Shown one piece after another: positions 49,324 through 57,609 of a stretch of 64,000 nt of DNA. Source of the DNA: Dictyoglomus sp. NZ13-RE01 (lineage in GTDB: Bacteria > Dictyoglomota > Dictyoglomia > Dictyoglomales > Dictyoglomaceae); contig NIRF01000002.1 of assembly GCA_002878375.1 (NCBI GenBank), forward strand, positions 124,001 through 188,000, read 5' to 3'. Every line of letters starts with the position of its first letter. Positions within the stretch are counted from its first letter, which is position 1. Made by a program: the position numbers and the translations under genes. Below the pieces are notes generated by a model that saw only the letters and a program-made list of their open reading frames with translations, searched no databases and had not been told where the DNA came from.

Positions 49324-51087
49324 GTTTGTAGCTCGCCTATAAGGGATTGAAACACAATCACAGCAGATAGTGTGAACTACAGAAATAAGTTTGTAGCTCG
49401 CCTATAAGGGATTGAAACCTTATATGAGTGCGGTTATTTAGTCTTTGAGGACGAGGTTTGTAGCTCGCCTATAAGGGATTGAAACTTTGTAAGGGGAGCA
49501 AATAGCTCCCCTTCTCTTTTAGGTTTGTAGCTCGCCTATAAGGGATTGAAACTACATATAAACCGAGCATAAAAACAAAAGTATTGAAGGTTTGTAGCTC
49601 GCCTATAAGGGATTGAAACAACTCTTCTCTTAACTTTTGAATTTCGTTAACCATACGTTTGTAGCTCGCCTATAAGGGATTGAAACGCTCTTCAATACTT
49701 TTCTCTAATTGGTAAGTTAGGAGTTTGTAGCTCGCCTATAAGGGATTGAAACAGGTAAGGCGTTTATTCTCGGCGATGGCGTAAAGAAGTTTGTAGCTCG
49801 CCTATAAGGGATTGAAACTATTTTTGGAAAATCTCAATCAGGGTCATACCAGCACGTTTGTAGCTCGCCTATAAGGGATTGAAACAAACAAAACGCCCCT
49901 GGAATGTATTTCGGAAAGCCCCAGTTTGTAGCTCGCCTATAAGGGATTGAAACAAAACTATGCTATCATAAAATTGAAAATAAAAATTGGTTTGTAGCTC
50001 GCCTATAAGGGATTGAAACAAATTTTAGAGGATGTAAGCCAAAAAGCACAAAATGTGTTTGTAGCTCGCCTATAAGGGATTGAAACTGTTGTTGGGGGGA
50101 TTGGATTTTTCTTTGGGATTTTTGTTTGTAGCTCGCCTATAAGGGATTGAAACAATAAGCCCAATTGTCATACACAACCATTACAGGTTCGGTTTGTAGC
50201 TCGCCTATAAGGGATTGAAACTTCACTTCTCTTCACCTCCTTTCTCCTCAGTCCTTTCGTTTGTAGCTCGCCTATAAGGGATTGAAACAATACTTCTCTT
50301 TTCTCTCGTAATATATGTAGAAGAGTTTGTAGCTCGCCTATAAGGGATTGAAACTATTCATTATATCAGACATAACATCAAAAGCAAACCCGTTTGTAGC
50401 TCGCCTATAAGGGATTGAAACGGAGAATCTTCCCTGTGTATGCAGAAGAAAATTCAGCGTTTGTAGCTCGCCTATAAGGGATTGAAACTCGAATACGAAG
50501 GAAGACGTTTCGGACGCTTGATAATGTTTGTAGCTCGCCTATAAGGGATTGAAACTATTTTGGTCTTCTATACAGCATTCACTTATAAAGTCGTTTGTAG
50601 CTCGCCTATAAGGGATTGAAACGTAGAGAGAGAGATATGGGACAGGTGGTATCAGAAGGTTTGTAGCTCGCCTATAAGGGATTGAAACCTTCATATATTC
50701 CCCTCACTAACTCCTGAGTGTTTAGGTTTGTAGCTCGCCTATAAGGGATTGAAACTAAGAAGGTCGGGGCCTCTTGCGTGTTCAGTAGAGCGTTTGTAGC
50801 TCGCCTATAAGGGATTGAAACTAAGAGTGGTGAAGAAACTTCCTACAATTCCTGTGTGGTTTGTAGCTCGCCTATAAGGGATTGAAACTAAAATTGTAGA
50901 CTAAAATTTGTTTAGGAGGTGTCAGTTTGTAGCTCGCCTATAAGGGATTGAAACTATTTCTGGAAAATATCTACTAACTTCATTTTTCCAAGTTTGTAGA
51001 TCGCCTATAAGGGATTGAAACCAAATAAATTGAATCTCAAAAAGTTTGAAGGTAATGGTTTGTAGCTCGCCTATAAGGGATTGAAAT
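49324..51087 (+). CRISPR. CRISPR array, 27 repeats, 26 spacers (type I-B)
   Basis: A 30-bp repeat beginning GTTTGTAGCTCGCC and ending AAGGGATTGAAAC, with start-to-start distance 65-68 bp and spacers of 35-38 bp. All repeats are identical except the last two: the one at 50992 has A for C at position 9, and the last, at 51058, ends in T instead of C. This trailer-end decay shows the leader is on the left, next to cas2. The 3' ATTGAAAC supplies the crRNA handle after Cas6 cutting. No spacer obviously matches DNA in this window. Confidence 0.98.
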
Positions 51088-51111
51088 GATGCCAAAAATA
51101 GGAAGAAGGGA

Positions 51112-51126
51112 GGGAGAATGTCTCCC
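51112..51126. terminator. Small hairpin between the array and lpd
   Basis: GGGAGA / TCTCCC with a 3-nt loop in the 41-bp gap between the last repeat and the lpd stop codon. It may end transcription of the array or of lpd; the T-run is weak on both sides. Confidence 0.35.
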
Positions 51127-51128
51127 CC

Positions 51129-52520
51129 CTATTTCTTATTTACAATATGAATAGCTTCGCCCAAAGCAGATTTGGCAGATTCAAGAATTGCCTCTGGCAA
51201 TGTAGGATGAGTGTGTATTGTATTTGCTATATCATTTAAGGTTAGTTTTGCTTTCATAGCAAGAGCAAGCTCGCTTATTAAAACTGATGCCTCTGGTCCT
51301 ACTATTTGAGCTCCAATAATTTCCTTAGTATCCTTCTTAGCAACAATCTTAACAAAACCATCGGTAGAATTCATAGTTAGAGCCTTTCCATTTGCTGTAA
51401 AAGGAAATTCCCCTGTTATTACTTCTATACCTTTTTCCACTGCCTCTTCCTCAGTTAGTCCAACTGCTGAGATTTCTGGCTTGGAGAATATTGCCCATGG
51501 AACAACCTCATAAGAAACAGGTTTGTCCTTTCCTGCAATAATTTCTGCTACTGTCTCTCCATCATACATTGCCTTGTGTGCAAGAAGTAGTCCACCTATT
51601 ACATCTCCAACAGCATAAAAACCTTCCACATTTGTTCTTAAATAATTATCTACTATTATTCTTCCTCTATCTGTCTTAATCCCTACACTTTCTAATCCAA
51701 TGCCTTCAGAATTAAGCTTTCTTCCAATGGATACAAGTACCTTACTTGAAGTAAGAACTTCTCCTGTAGAAAGAGTAGAATAAACTTTTCCATCCTTTAC
51801 TTCAATATTTTCTATTTTCGTTCCTGTAATGACTTTTACTCCTTTTTTACTTAGTATTCTCTGAATTACCTGAGCAGTTTTTCTATCTCTGAGAGTGGGT
51901 ACCACTTGAGGCATCATCTCAACAATTGTTACTTTTGCACCAAAGGATGACCAAAAAGTTGCAAACTCTATTCCAATAGCACCTGCTCCTACTATAACCA
52001 CATCATCAGGAATTTCTCTTAAATTCAATGCATCGTCGGAATTCAATATATTTACATGATCGATTTTTAAGGCTGGAATCTCTGCTGGCTCTGATCCTGT
52101 GGCTATAACAATATTTTTACCTTGCACTAATTCCTTACCATTTTGAGTTTCTATCTCTATAGTTCCACCATCTACAATTTTGCCAAAACCTCTCTTTATA
52201 ACTACTTTCCTTGATTTTAAAAGAAACTCAACTCCAGAAACTAATTTTTTCACTACATTTTCTTTCCATTTTAATATTCCATCAATATCATAGGAAATAT
52301 TAGGAATGTCTATCCCAAAAACTTTAGATTCTTTGGCTTCTGTATACAAATCTGCAGATTTTAATAAAGCTTTTGTTGGAATACATCCCCTATTTAAACA
52401 TGTTCCTCCAAGCTCTCTATTTTCAATAATACATACAGACATACCTAAGTCTGCGGACCTTATAGCTCCTACATAACCAGCACTTCCAGCTCCTAAGAAG
52501 ATTACATCAAACTTCTCCAT
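51129..52520 (-). CDS. lpdA: Dihydrolipoyl dehydrogenase
   Basis: A 463-residue flavoprotein disulfide reductase: FAD motif FLGAGSAGYVGAI, redox disulfide GGTCLNRGCIPTKAL, NAD motif VIVGAGAIGIEFA, AVGDVIGG, and the catalytic HTHPTLPEAI at the interface. It oxidises dihydrolipoamide with NAD. No pyruvate dehydrogenase or glycine cleavage genes are nearby. It is divergent from the peroxiredoxin gene across a 154-bp gap, so it may serve a lipoyl- or thiol-linked redox chain (inference). Confidence 0.92.
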   Translation of the reverse strand: MEKFDVIFLGAGSAGYVGAIRSADLGMSVCIIENRELGGTCLNRGCIPTKALLKSADLYTEAKESKVFGIDIPNISYDIDGILKWKENVVKKLVSGVEFLLKSRKVVIKRGFGKIVDGGTIEIETQNGKELVQGKNIVIATGSEPAEIPALKIDHVNILNSDDALNLREIPDDVVIVGAGAIGIEFATFWSSFGAKVTIVEMMPQVVPTLRDRKTAQVIQRILSKKGVKVITGTKIENIEVKDGKVYSTLSTGEVLTSSKVLVSIGRKLNSEGIGLESVGIKTDRGRIIVDNYLRTNVEGFYAVGDVIGGLLLAHKAMYDGETVAEIIAGKDKPVSYEVVPWAIFSKPEISAVGLTEEEAVEKGIEVITGEFPFTANGKALTMNSTDGFVKIVAKKDTKEIIGAQIVGPEASVLISELALAMKAKLTLNDIANTIHTHPTLPEAILESAKSALGEAIHIVNKK

Positions 52521-52595
52521 ATCAAACCTCCTTCTTAAAAATTTTTTATTTTTTTATATCATATATATAGAGAATTAAAAAGTAAATTTTCCTAC

Positions 52596-52623
52596 TTGCA
52601 AAAATTTTTCAGTTTGATATAAT
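52596..52623 (+). promoter_or_regulatory. Promoter of the peroxiredoxin gene
   Basis: TTGCAA at 52596-52601, a 16-bp spacer, TATAAT at 52618-52623, then AGGAGGTG before the ATG at 52675. Confidence 0.55.
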
Positions 52624-52674
52624 AAAATTGAAAATGAGAATAATTTTAAATTAAAAAATTAGGAGGTGTTGAAA

Positions 52675-53328
52675 ATGGAAACCAGATTACCCTTGTTAGG
52701 AGAAAAATTTCCAGAGGTAAAAGTGCAAACTACTCATGGAGAGTTAGAACTTCCTAAAGCTTTTGCTGGAAAATGGTTTGTACTATTTAGCCATCCTGCA
52801 GATTTTACTCCTGTATGTACAACAGAATTTTATGCATTCCAAAAGAGGTACAACAAATTTAGAGAACTTAATGCAGAATTAATTGGACTTAGCGTAGACC
52901 AAGTATTTTCTCATATCAAATGGGTAGAATGGATTAAAGAAAAACTTGGGGTAGACATTGAATTTCCAATCATAGCAGATACTGGGGAAGTTGCAGAAAA
53001 ACTTGGCTTAATCCATCCAGGAAAAGGTACAAATACTGTAAGAGCAGTATTCATAGTAGACCCTCAAGGAGTAATAAGGTTAATAATATACTATCCACAG
53101 GAGATAGGTAGAAATGTAGATGAAATTATTAGAGCACTAAAAGCCCTTCAAGTTTCCGATGAAAAAGGAGTTGCATTACCAGAAAATTGGCCAAACAATG
53201 AGCTTATTGGTGATAAGGCAATAATTTCACCTGCCAAAGATATTAAGACTGCAAAAGAAATATTAGAAAAAGCCAAAAAAGGAGAAATAGAAGCCTACGA
53301 TTGGTGGTTTGCATACAAGAAAATTTAG
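52675..53328 (+). CDS. 1-Cys peroxiredoxin (Prx6-like, archaeal/thermophile type)
   Basis: A 217-residue peroxiredoxin with the peroxidatic site [14 protein letters not shown] (Cys48) and a long C-terminal arm ending [12 protein letters not shown]. It reduces H2O2 and organic peroxides. Cys48 is the only cysteine. Related thermophile enzymes often carry resolving cysteines around the WWFC motif; here those places read Tyr and Ala, so an outside thiol must recycle it. I chose the ATG at 52675, 8 bases after AGGAGG, over a TTG 9 bp earlier. Confidence 0.9.
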   Translation: METRLPLLGEKFPEVKVQTTHGELELPKAFAGKWFVLFSHPADFTPVCTTEFYAFQKRYNKFRELNAELIGLSVDQVFSHIKWVEWIKEKLGVDIEFPIIADTGEVAEKLGLIHPGKGTNTVRAVFIVDPQGVIRLIIYYPQEIGRNVDEIIRALKALQVSDEKGVALPENWPNNELIGDKAIISPAKDIKTAKEILEKAKKGEIEAYDWWFAYKKI

Positions 53329-53343
53329 TTAACATCTAAAACA

Positions 53344-53392
53344 AACACCTCCTTCTGGGAATATGATATAATTATTCTCAGAAGGAGGTGTT
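53344..53392. other. Long hairpin after the peroxiredoxin gene
   Basis: A 20-bp stem with one G-U pair (arms starting AACACCTCCTTCTG and ending CAGAAGGAGGTGTT) around a 9-nt loop. There is no proper T-run, so it is not a classic terminator. The right arm holds AAGGAGGTG, a perfect ribosome site, folded away. Confidence 0.7.
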
Positions 53393-53470
53393 CTAAAATT
53401 CTCCTCTTTTAAACCAAAGCATCCTCTATCTTCGACTTGGGCTTGAATTCTAATGAATTTTAGGAGGGAT

Positions 53471-53801
53471 CTATTGTTTAACTTTTTCAAAACTTTCAAT
53501 AGGTCCCTCCAAAACGTAAAAAATAGGATTGCATTCTATATTCTTCATAATCTTTAAATCCTCATATAATTCTGGCGCTCTAATACTGAGTTTTTTAATT
53601 AATAAACGAAATTCATACTCAACTTGTCCAGTAGTAGTAGGTATAAGTCTTTCTAATGGTAAAAATTCTATTTTGCTAATATCAAAATGATAACCCCTTC
53701 TTTCTGCCTCAATAAATACGTAGGAAAGAAAAGAATTTATTGCTTTTAAAGGATCTCCATATACTATCCAAATATTTAGGATGTATGGTCCAAAGCCTCA
53801 T
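53471..53801 (-). pseudogene. Decayed pyrimidine-dimer glycosylase-like (Pyr_excise family) gene
   Basis: On the minus strand an ATG at 53801 opens with MRLWTIHPKYLDS, the N-terminus of the endonuclease V-like Pyr_excise family. The frame then shifts to GDPLKAINSFLSYVF, EAERRGYHFDISKI, TGQVEYEFRLLIKKL and ends with NPIFYVLEGPIESFEKV before TAG at 53471. The roughly 30 residues that normally lie between these parts are missing, so an internal deletion plus frameshift has removed the active-site part. The assignment comes from remembered family sequences. Confidence 0.65.
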
Positions 53802-53848
53802 GATGTTATTGTATAATTAGTTAACAATATTTTAAAGGGGTGAGATAA

Positions 53849-55714
53849 TTGGAAAATTTTAACGTGAAGTTAATAACTAAGGTTGAACCGTTAGGGCAAG
53901 TGGTTGAAGCTATAGTTATAAAGTTTCCAGAGCCTATTGATAGTATCAATTTATCTCCTAATGCTTTTGAAGTAATTGCTAATAGGATAAATGATTCAGG
54001 CAGTGATTTAGGGAATAGAACTATTACTAAGATTTATACAAACAACTCACCTCGCATGACAAATAATCCGGTAGCTGGAGAGTATTTAGTAATTGAATTA
54101 TACCCCAACGATATTAATGCCAATACTTTTTATTACAAGAGTGATGGAAGAATAGGATTTAATTACGATTATGATTTAGAATATATCATTATTCAAAAAG
54201 AAAATTTGAAATCAATTAATGGGAATATTTATCCTGCAAGAATTTATATAGGTAAAGATAGAGAAAATCTTTTAGTTGATAAATTTAAAAACTTTATTTA
54301 TAAAAAAGATTCTGAAGAACTTTACTATAGTTTATATGTTCCTGAAAATTATAATCCTAAATTAATATATCCTCTTGTAGTCTTTTTACATGGAGCAGGA
54401 GAAAGAGGTTATGGGAACCAAGCACCTTTAAAAGCAAATAAGGGTGGAGTGGTTTGGGCAGAAGACGATATACAATCTAAGTTTCCCTGTTTTATATTAG
54501 CTCCCCAATGTCCTCAGCATAGCAGTTGGACAACCCTTTTCAATCCAGAAGATTCCTTTTCTCCATCCATATATCTTGAAATGGTCTATGAATTAATACA
54601 AAAAATCTCTGAAGAATACAATATTGATCAGAATAGAATTTATTTAACTGGGCTATCAATGGGAGGTTTTGGGACTTGGGCTTTAGCTATGGCACATCCT
54701 GACACTTTCTCTGCTTTGGTCCCAATATGTGGAGGAGGAAATCCAAACAAAGTAAGCTTAATAAAAGATATTCCTGTGTGGGCTTTTCATGCAGAAGATG
54801 ATCCCATCGTTGATAAAGAGATCGTAAGGAAGACTATTAATGCCCTTAAACAAGTAAGCGAAAAGGTGATATACACTGAGTTTGATAGTGGGCTACTTAC
54901 CCCACCATTAGTACCAAATCCTCATTTTTCCTGGGTCTTTGCCTACAACGATAAAAATATGATCAACTGGCTTTTCTCCCAATCAAGAAGAGATAAATAC
55001 AATGCTATATTAGTAGAACCTAATATCTATGTTATAAATGATTATAGGTTTGATAGCATGTATTTAATAATTGGCAGTGAAAAAGCCCTTTTAATAGATA
55101 CAGGTATAGGGGAAGGAAATCTCAAAGAGTTCATAAATAAGCTTACCGATAAACCCTTAGAAGTAGTTGTTCTTCACGGTCACCATGACCATATTCTTCA
55201 GGCAGATCAATTTGAAAAAGTATATATGTCAGAAAAGGAAAAGGAGATTTTACCTCTCTTCGGAATTAAAAAAGATATAAAATTTTTACCTGTAAAAGAG
55301 GGAGATAAATTTGATTTGGGAGATAGAGTGCTTGAAGTAATAGAACTTCCTGGACATACGCCAGGCTCTATTGCTCTATTGGATAGGAAAAACAGAATTA
55401 TATTTACAAGTGATGCCATTGGAGCAGGACATTTATGGTTACAGGTTCCTGGTGCTTCTCCTTTGAAAAAATACTTAGAAACTATTAAAAAGTTAGAAGG
55501 CTATAAAAAAGATTTTGATAAGATTTATACAGGGCATCTCTACCACTCAGGAAATAATCCCTTGCCTCCTGATTATATAGACGATGTTAGAATAGCAGTT
55601 GAGAAGGTAATAAAAGGAGAATTAAAAGGGAAACCTTATCCGATTGGAATTTTTGGGGGACTCTTTGTAGAATATGGTAAAGTTACCTTAGTATATAATC
55701 CAGATTTATTGTAA
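53849..55714 (+). CDS. Fusion of alpha/beta hydrolase (esterase) and metallo-beta-lactamase-fold domain
   Basis: A 621-residue two-enzyme protein. Residues 1-140 are a beta-sandwich-like region. Residues about 150-375 form a PHB-depolymerase/feruloyl-esterase-like hydrolase (VVFLHGAGERGYG, nucleophile GLSMGGFG, Asp in EDDPIV, PHFSW). From about 390 to the end is an MBL-fold domain (VVLHGHHDHI, LPGHTPGS, FTSDAI, YTGHLYHSG). No signal peptide is visible, so it is probably cytoplasmic. The TTG start follows AAAGGGGTGAG. It may deacylate and then open a lactone or thioester (inference). Confidence 0.82.
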   Translation: MENFNVKLITKVEPLGQVVEAIVIKFPEPIDSINLSPNAFEVIANRINDSGSDLGNRTITKIYTNNSPRMTNNPVAGEYLVIELYPNDINANTFYYKSDGRIGFNYDYDLEYIIIQKENLKSINGNIYPARIYIGKDRENLLVDKFKNFIYKKDSEELYYSLYVPENYNPKLIYPLVVFLHGAGERGYGNQAPLKANKGGVVWAEDDIQSKFPCFILAPQCPQHSSWTTLFNPEDSFSPSIYLEMVYELIQKISEEYNIDQNRIYLTGLSMGGFGTWALAMAHPDTFSALVPICGGGNPNKVSLIKDIPVWAFHAEDDPIVDKEIVRKTINALKQVSEKVIYTEFDSGLLTPPLVPNPHFSWVFAYNDKNMINWLFSQSRRDKYNAILVEPNIYVINDYRFDSMYLIIGSEKALLIDTGIGEGNLKEFINKLTDKPLEVVVLHGHHDHILQADQFEKVYMSEKEKEILPLFGIKKDIKFLPVKEGDKFDLGDRVLEVIELPGHTPGSIALLDRKNRIIFTSDAIGAGHLWLQVPGASPLKKYLETIKKLEGYKKDFDKIYTGHLYHSGNNPLPPDYIDDVRIAVEKVIKGELKGKPYPIGIFGGLFVEYGKVTLVYNPDLL

Positions 55715-55747
55715 ATTACTGGCAGAAAGAGGAAATATTAACAAAGA

Positions 55748-55792
55748 ATTTCTCCCAAAAGAGGACTATTTCTCTCTTGGGAGAAATTTTCT
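55748..55792 (+). terminator. Terminator after the fusion hydrolase
   Basis: AATTTCTCCCAA / TTGGGAGAAATT, a 12-bp perfect stem with a 17-nt interior, followed by TTCTA. It lies before the convergent sugar transporter genes. Confidence 0.65.
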
Positions 55793-55833
55793 ATTGAGAT
55801 ACCTCAAATAAGAAATCTTGTATAAAATATATT

Positions 55834-56652
55834 CTATTGCTTTACAGCACCAAGAATACCTTGCACAAAATACTTTTGTAATCCAAAAAATATAACTATC
55901 ATAGGCAACGTTGTAATTACAATTAGAGCCATAATGACTCCAAAATCTGGGTTATATCCAGAAGCAAGAGTAGATAAGAGCAAAATTAAGGTCTTCTTAT
56001 CACTGCTCTGCAAAACAACCAATGGCCAAAGATAGGAATTCCAACTTGTCATAAATGCCCATATAGCTGCAGCTGCGTAAGTAGATTTCATAGAAGGAAA
56101 AACAATTGATGTTAAGATTCTAAGCTCGTTTGCCCCATCTACTTTTGCAGCCATTATAATTTCCTTAGGATATAATTTGAAATTCTGACGGAAGAAAAAG
56201 AGTAAAAATACAGAAGGTATCATGGGCAGAATAACTCCCCAATGATTGTCGAGCAGATTTAAATTAGACATCATCCTAAATAAAGGCACCATTAAGGCTG
56301 CAAAAGGAATCATCATAGTTAGGAGTAAAATTGCATAAAATCTTTCTCTTGATTTAGATGGACAGAATTCAAACCCGTAAGCAGCTAAAGAGGAAACAAT
56401 CAAAGCACCTAAAACCACAAAAAAAGATATTTTAAAGGAATTTAGTATTATTTGCCACATGTTATAATTTTGAAATAGGTTTCTGAAGTTTTCTAATAAT
56501 GCATTTCCAAAGGTCAATTTTCCCCTATTTATATCAACAGATGTATTGGTCATTCCCACAATCATCCAAAAGAATGGAAAAACAGAAATTATTGATACTA
56601 TGATTAGAAACAAATAAATAAAGAAATATCTAATTGCCAATCTTTTTTTCAT
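55834..56652 (-). CDS. Carbohydrate ABC transporter permease (MalG-type)
   Basis: A 272-residue membrane protein with six spans and the EAA-type loop (AAKVDGANELRILTSIVFPSMK) of MalG-like permeases. It is the last gene of the transporter, overlapping the MalF-type gene by one base. With the other permease it forms the channel for an oligosaccharide. No ATPase gene is adjacent, so a shared MsmK/UgpC-type ATPase elsewhere is expected. Confidence 0.88.
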   Translation of the reverse strand: MKKRLAIRYFFIYLFLIIVSIISVFPFFWMIVGMTNTSVDINRGKLTFGNALLENFRNLFQNYNMWQIILNSFKISFFVVLGALIVSSLAAYGFEFCPSKSRERFYAILLLTMMIPFAALMVPLFRMMSNLNLLDNHWGVILPMIPSVFLLFFFRQNFKLYPKEIIMAAKVDGANELRILTSIVFPSMKSTYAAAAIWAFMTSWNSYLWPLVVLQSSDKKTLILLLSTLASGYNPDFGVIMALIVITTLPMIVIFFGLQKYFVQGILGAVKQ

Positions 56653-57551
56653 TATCTTTCACCTGCCCATCTCAATTGAATAAAGGATAGAATAGCAACT
56701 ATAAGTACAATAATATAGGATATTGCAGAAGCATAGCCAAAATTAGGCATATATTTAAAGCAGATATTATAGATATAAACGGATGGCGTCAAAAGAGAAT
56801 TTGCAGGACCAACGCTTGATCCTGTCACAACACCACTTGCTAAATTCATAGGCTCATCAAACAATTGTAAGGTTCCTATTGTAGACATGATTGATGTAAA
56901 AACTATAATGGGCTTAAGCATAGGTATAGTTAACTTGAAAAACTTAGTAATCTCTCCAGCCCCATCAATATCTGCTGCCTCATAAATCTCAGTAGGTATA
57001 TTTTGCAGTCCAGCTAAATAAAATACCATGTTATACCCTGTCCATCTCCATGTAAGAGCCAAAATAAGAGTAACCTTTGCCCAAAAAGGATCCAAAAGCC
57101 AAGGGATAGGCTTATTTATCAAGTGTATAGACAATAAGATTTTATTAATTAATCCATCAACACTAAACATCATCTTAAATAAAACAGTGTAGGCAACAAG
57201 AGAAGTTACACATGGAAGAAAAATAGCAGTTCTAAAAACCCCTCCAAACTTTAACCGTTGATCATTTAAAAGCACTGCAAGAATCAATGCCAAAATAAGC
57301 ATAATAGGTACTTGAACAACCAAAATAATTAAAGTATTTTTCAGGGCAGTCAAAAAGGTTTCATCTTTAAACAGTCGTAAATAATTTCCAAAACCTACAA
57401 ATTCTTGAATAACTCCTCTTGATGTGAATGTTGAAAGATACAAAGAATAAATAATAGGATAAAGCAAGAATAAACCTACACCTACAATTGCAAAAGAAAC
57501 AAAAAACCAACCCCACAGATTCAAATATCTCTTTCTTAAAAATGCTGTCAT
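56652..57551 (-). CDS. Carbohydrate ABC transporter permease (MalF-type)
   Basis: A 299-residue MalF/UgpA-type permease with six spans and the loop AADIDGAGEITKFFKLTIPMLKP. It follows the binding-protein gene by 58 bp containing a strong hairpin, which may lower permease expression relative to the binding protein. It overlaps the MalG-type gene by one base. Confidence 0.88.
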   Translation of the reverse strand: MTAFLRKRYLNLWGWFFVSFAIVGVGLFLLYPIIYSLYLSTFTSRGVIQEFVGFGNYLRLFKDETFLTALKNTLIILVVQVPIMLILALILAVLLNDQRLKFGGVFRTAIFLPCVTSLVAYTVLFKMMFSVDGLINKILLSIHLINKPIPWLLDPFWAKVTLILALTWRWTGYNMVFYLAGLQNIPTEIYEAADIDGAGEITKFFKLTIPMLKPIIVFTSIMSTIGTLQLFDEPMNLASGVVTGSSVGPANSLLTPSVYIYNICFKYMPNFGYASAISYIIVLIVAILSFIQLRWAGER

Positions 57552-57578
57552 ACTTCTTCTACCCCTTCATAATAAATT

Positions 57579-57602
57579 GGGAGAGGGAAAAACCCCTCTC
57601 CC
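57579..57602 (-). terminator. Intra-operon attenuator hairpin
   Basis: Perfect 9-bp stem GGGAGAGGG / CCCTCTCCC with a 6-nt loop between the binding protein and permease genes; on the minus strand it is followed by AATTTATT. It probably acts as a partial terminator or an RNA-stability element. Confidence 0.6.
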
Positions 57603-57609
57603 TGATTCA

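Noticed and set aside
49469-49654. 61-codon minus-strand reading frame inside the CRISPR array
   Set aside because: It is made of repeats and spacers read antisense; it has no ribosome site and no biological meaning as a gene.
53810-53835. Rex-like half sites (TTGTATAATTAGTTAACAA) before the fusion hydrolase
   Set aside because: Spacing and one arm do not fit the Rex consensus; TATAAT is better read as a -10 element.
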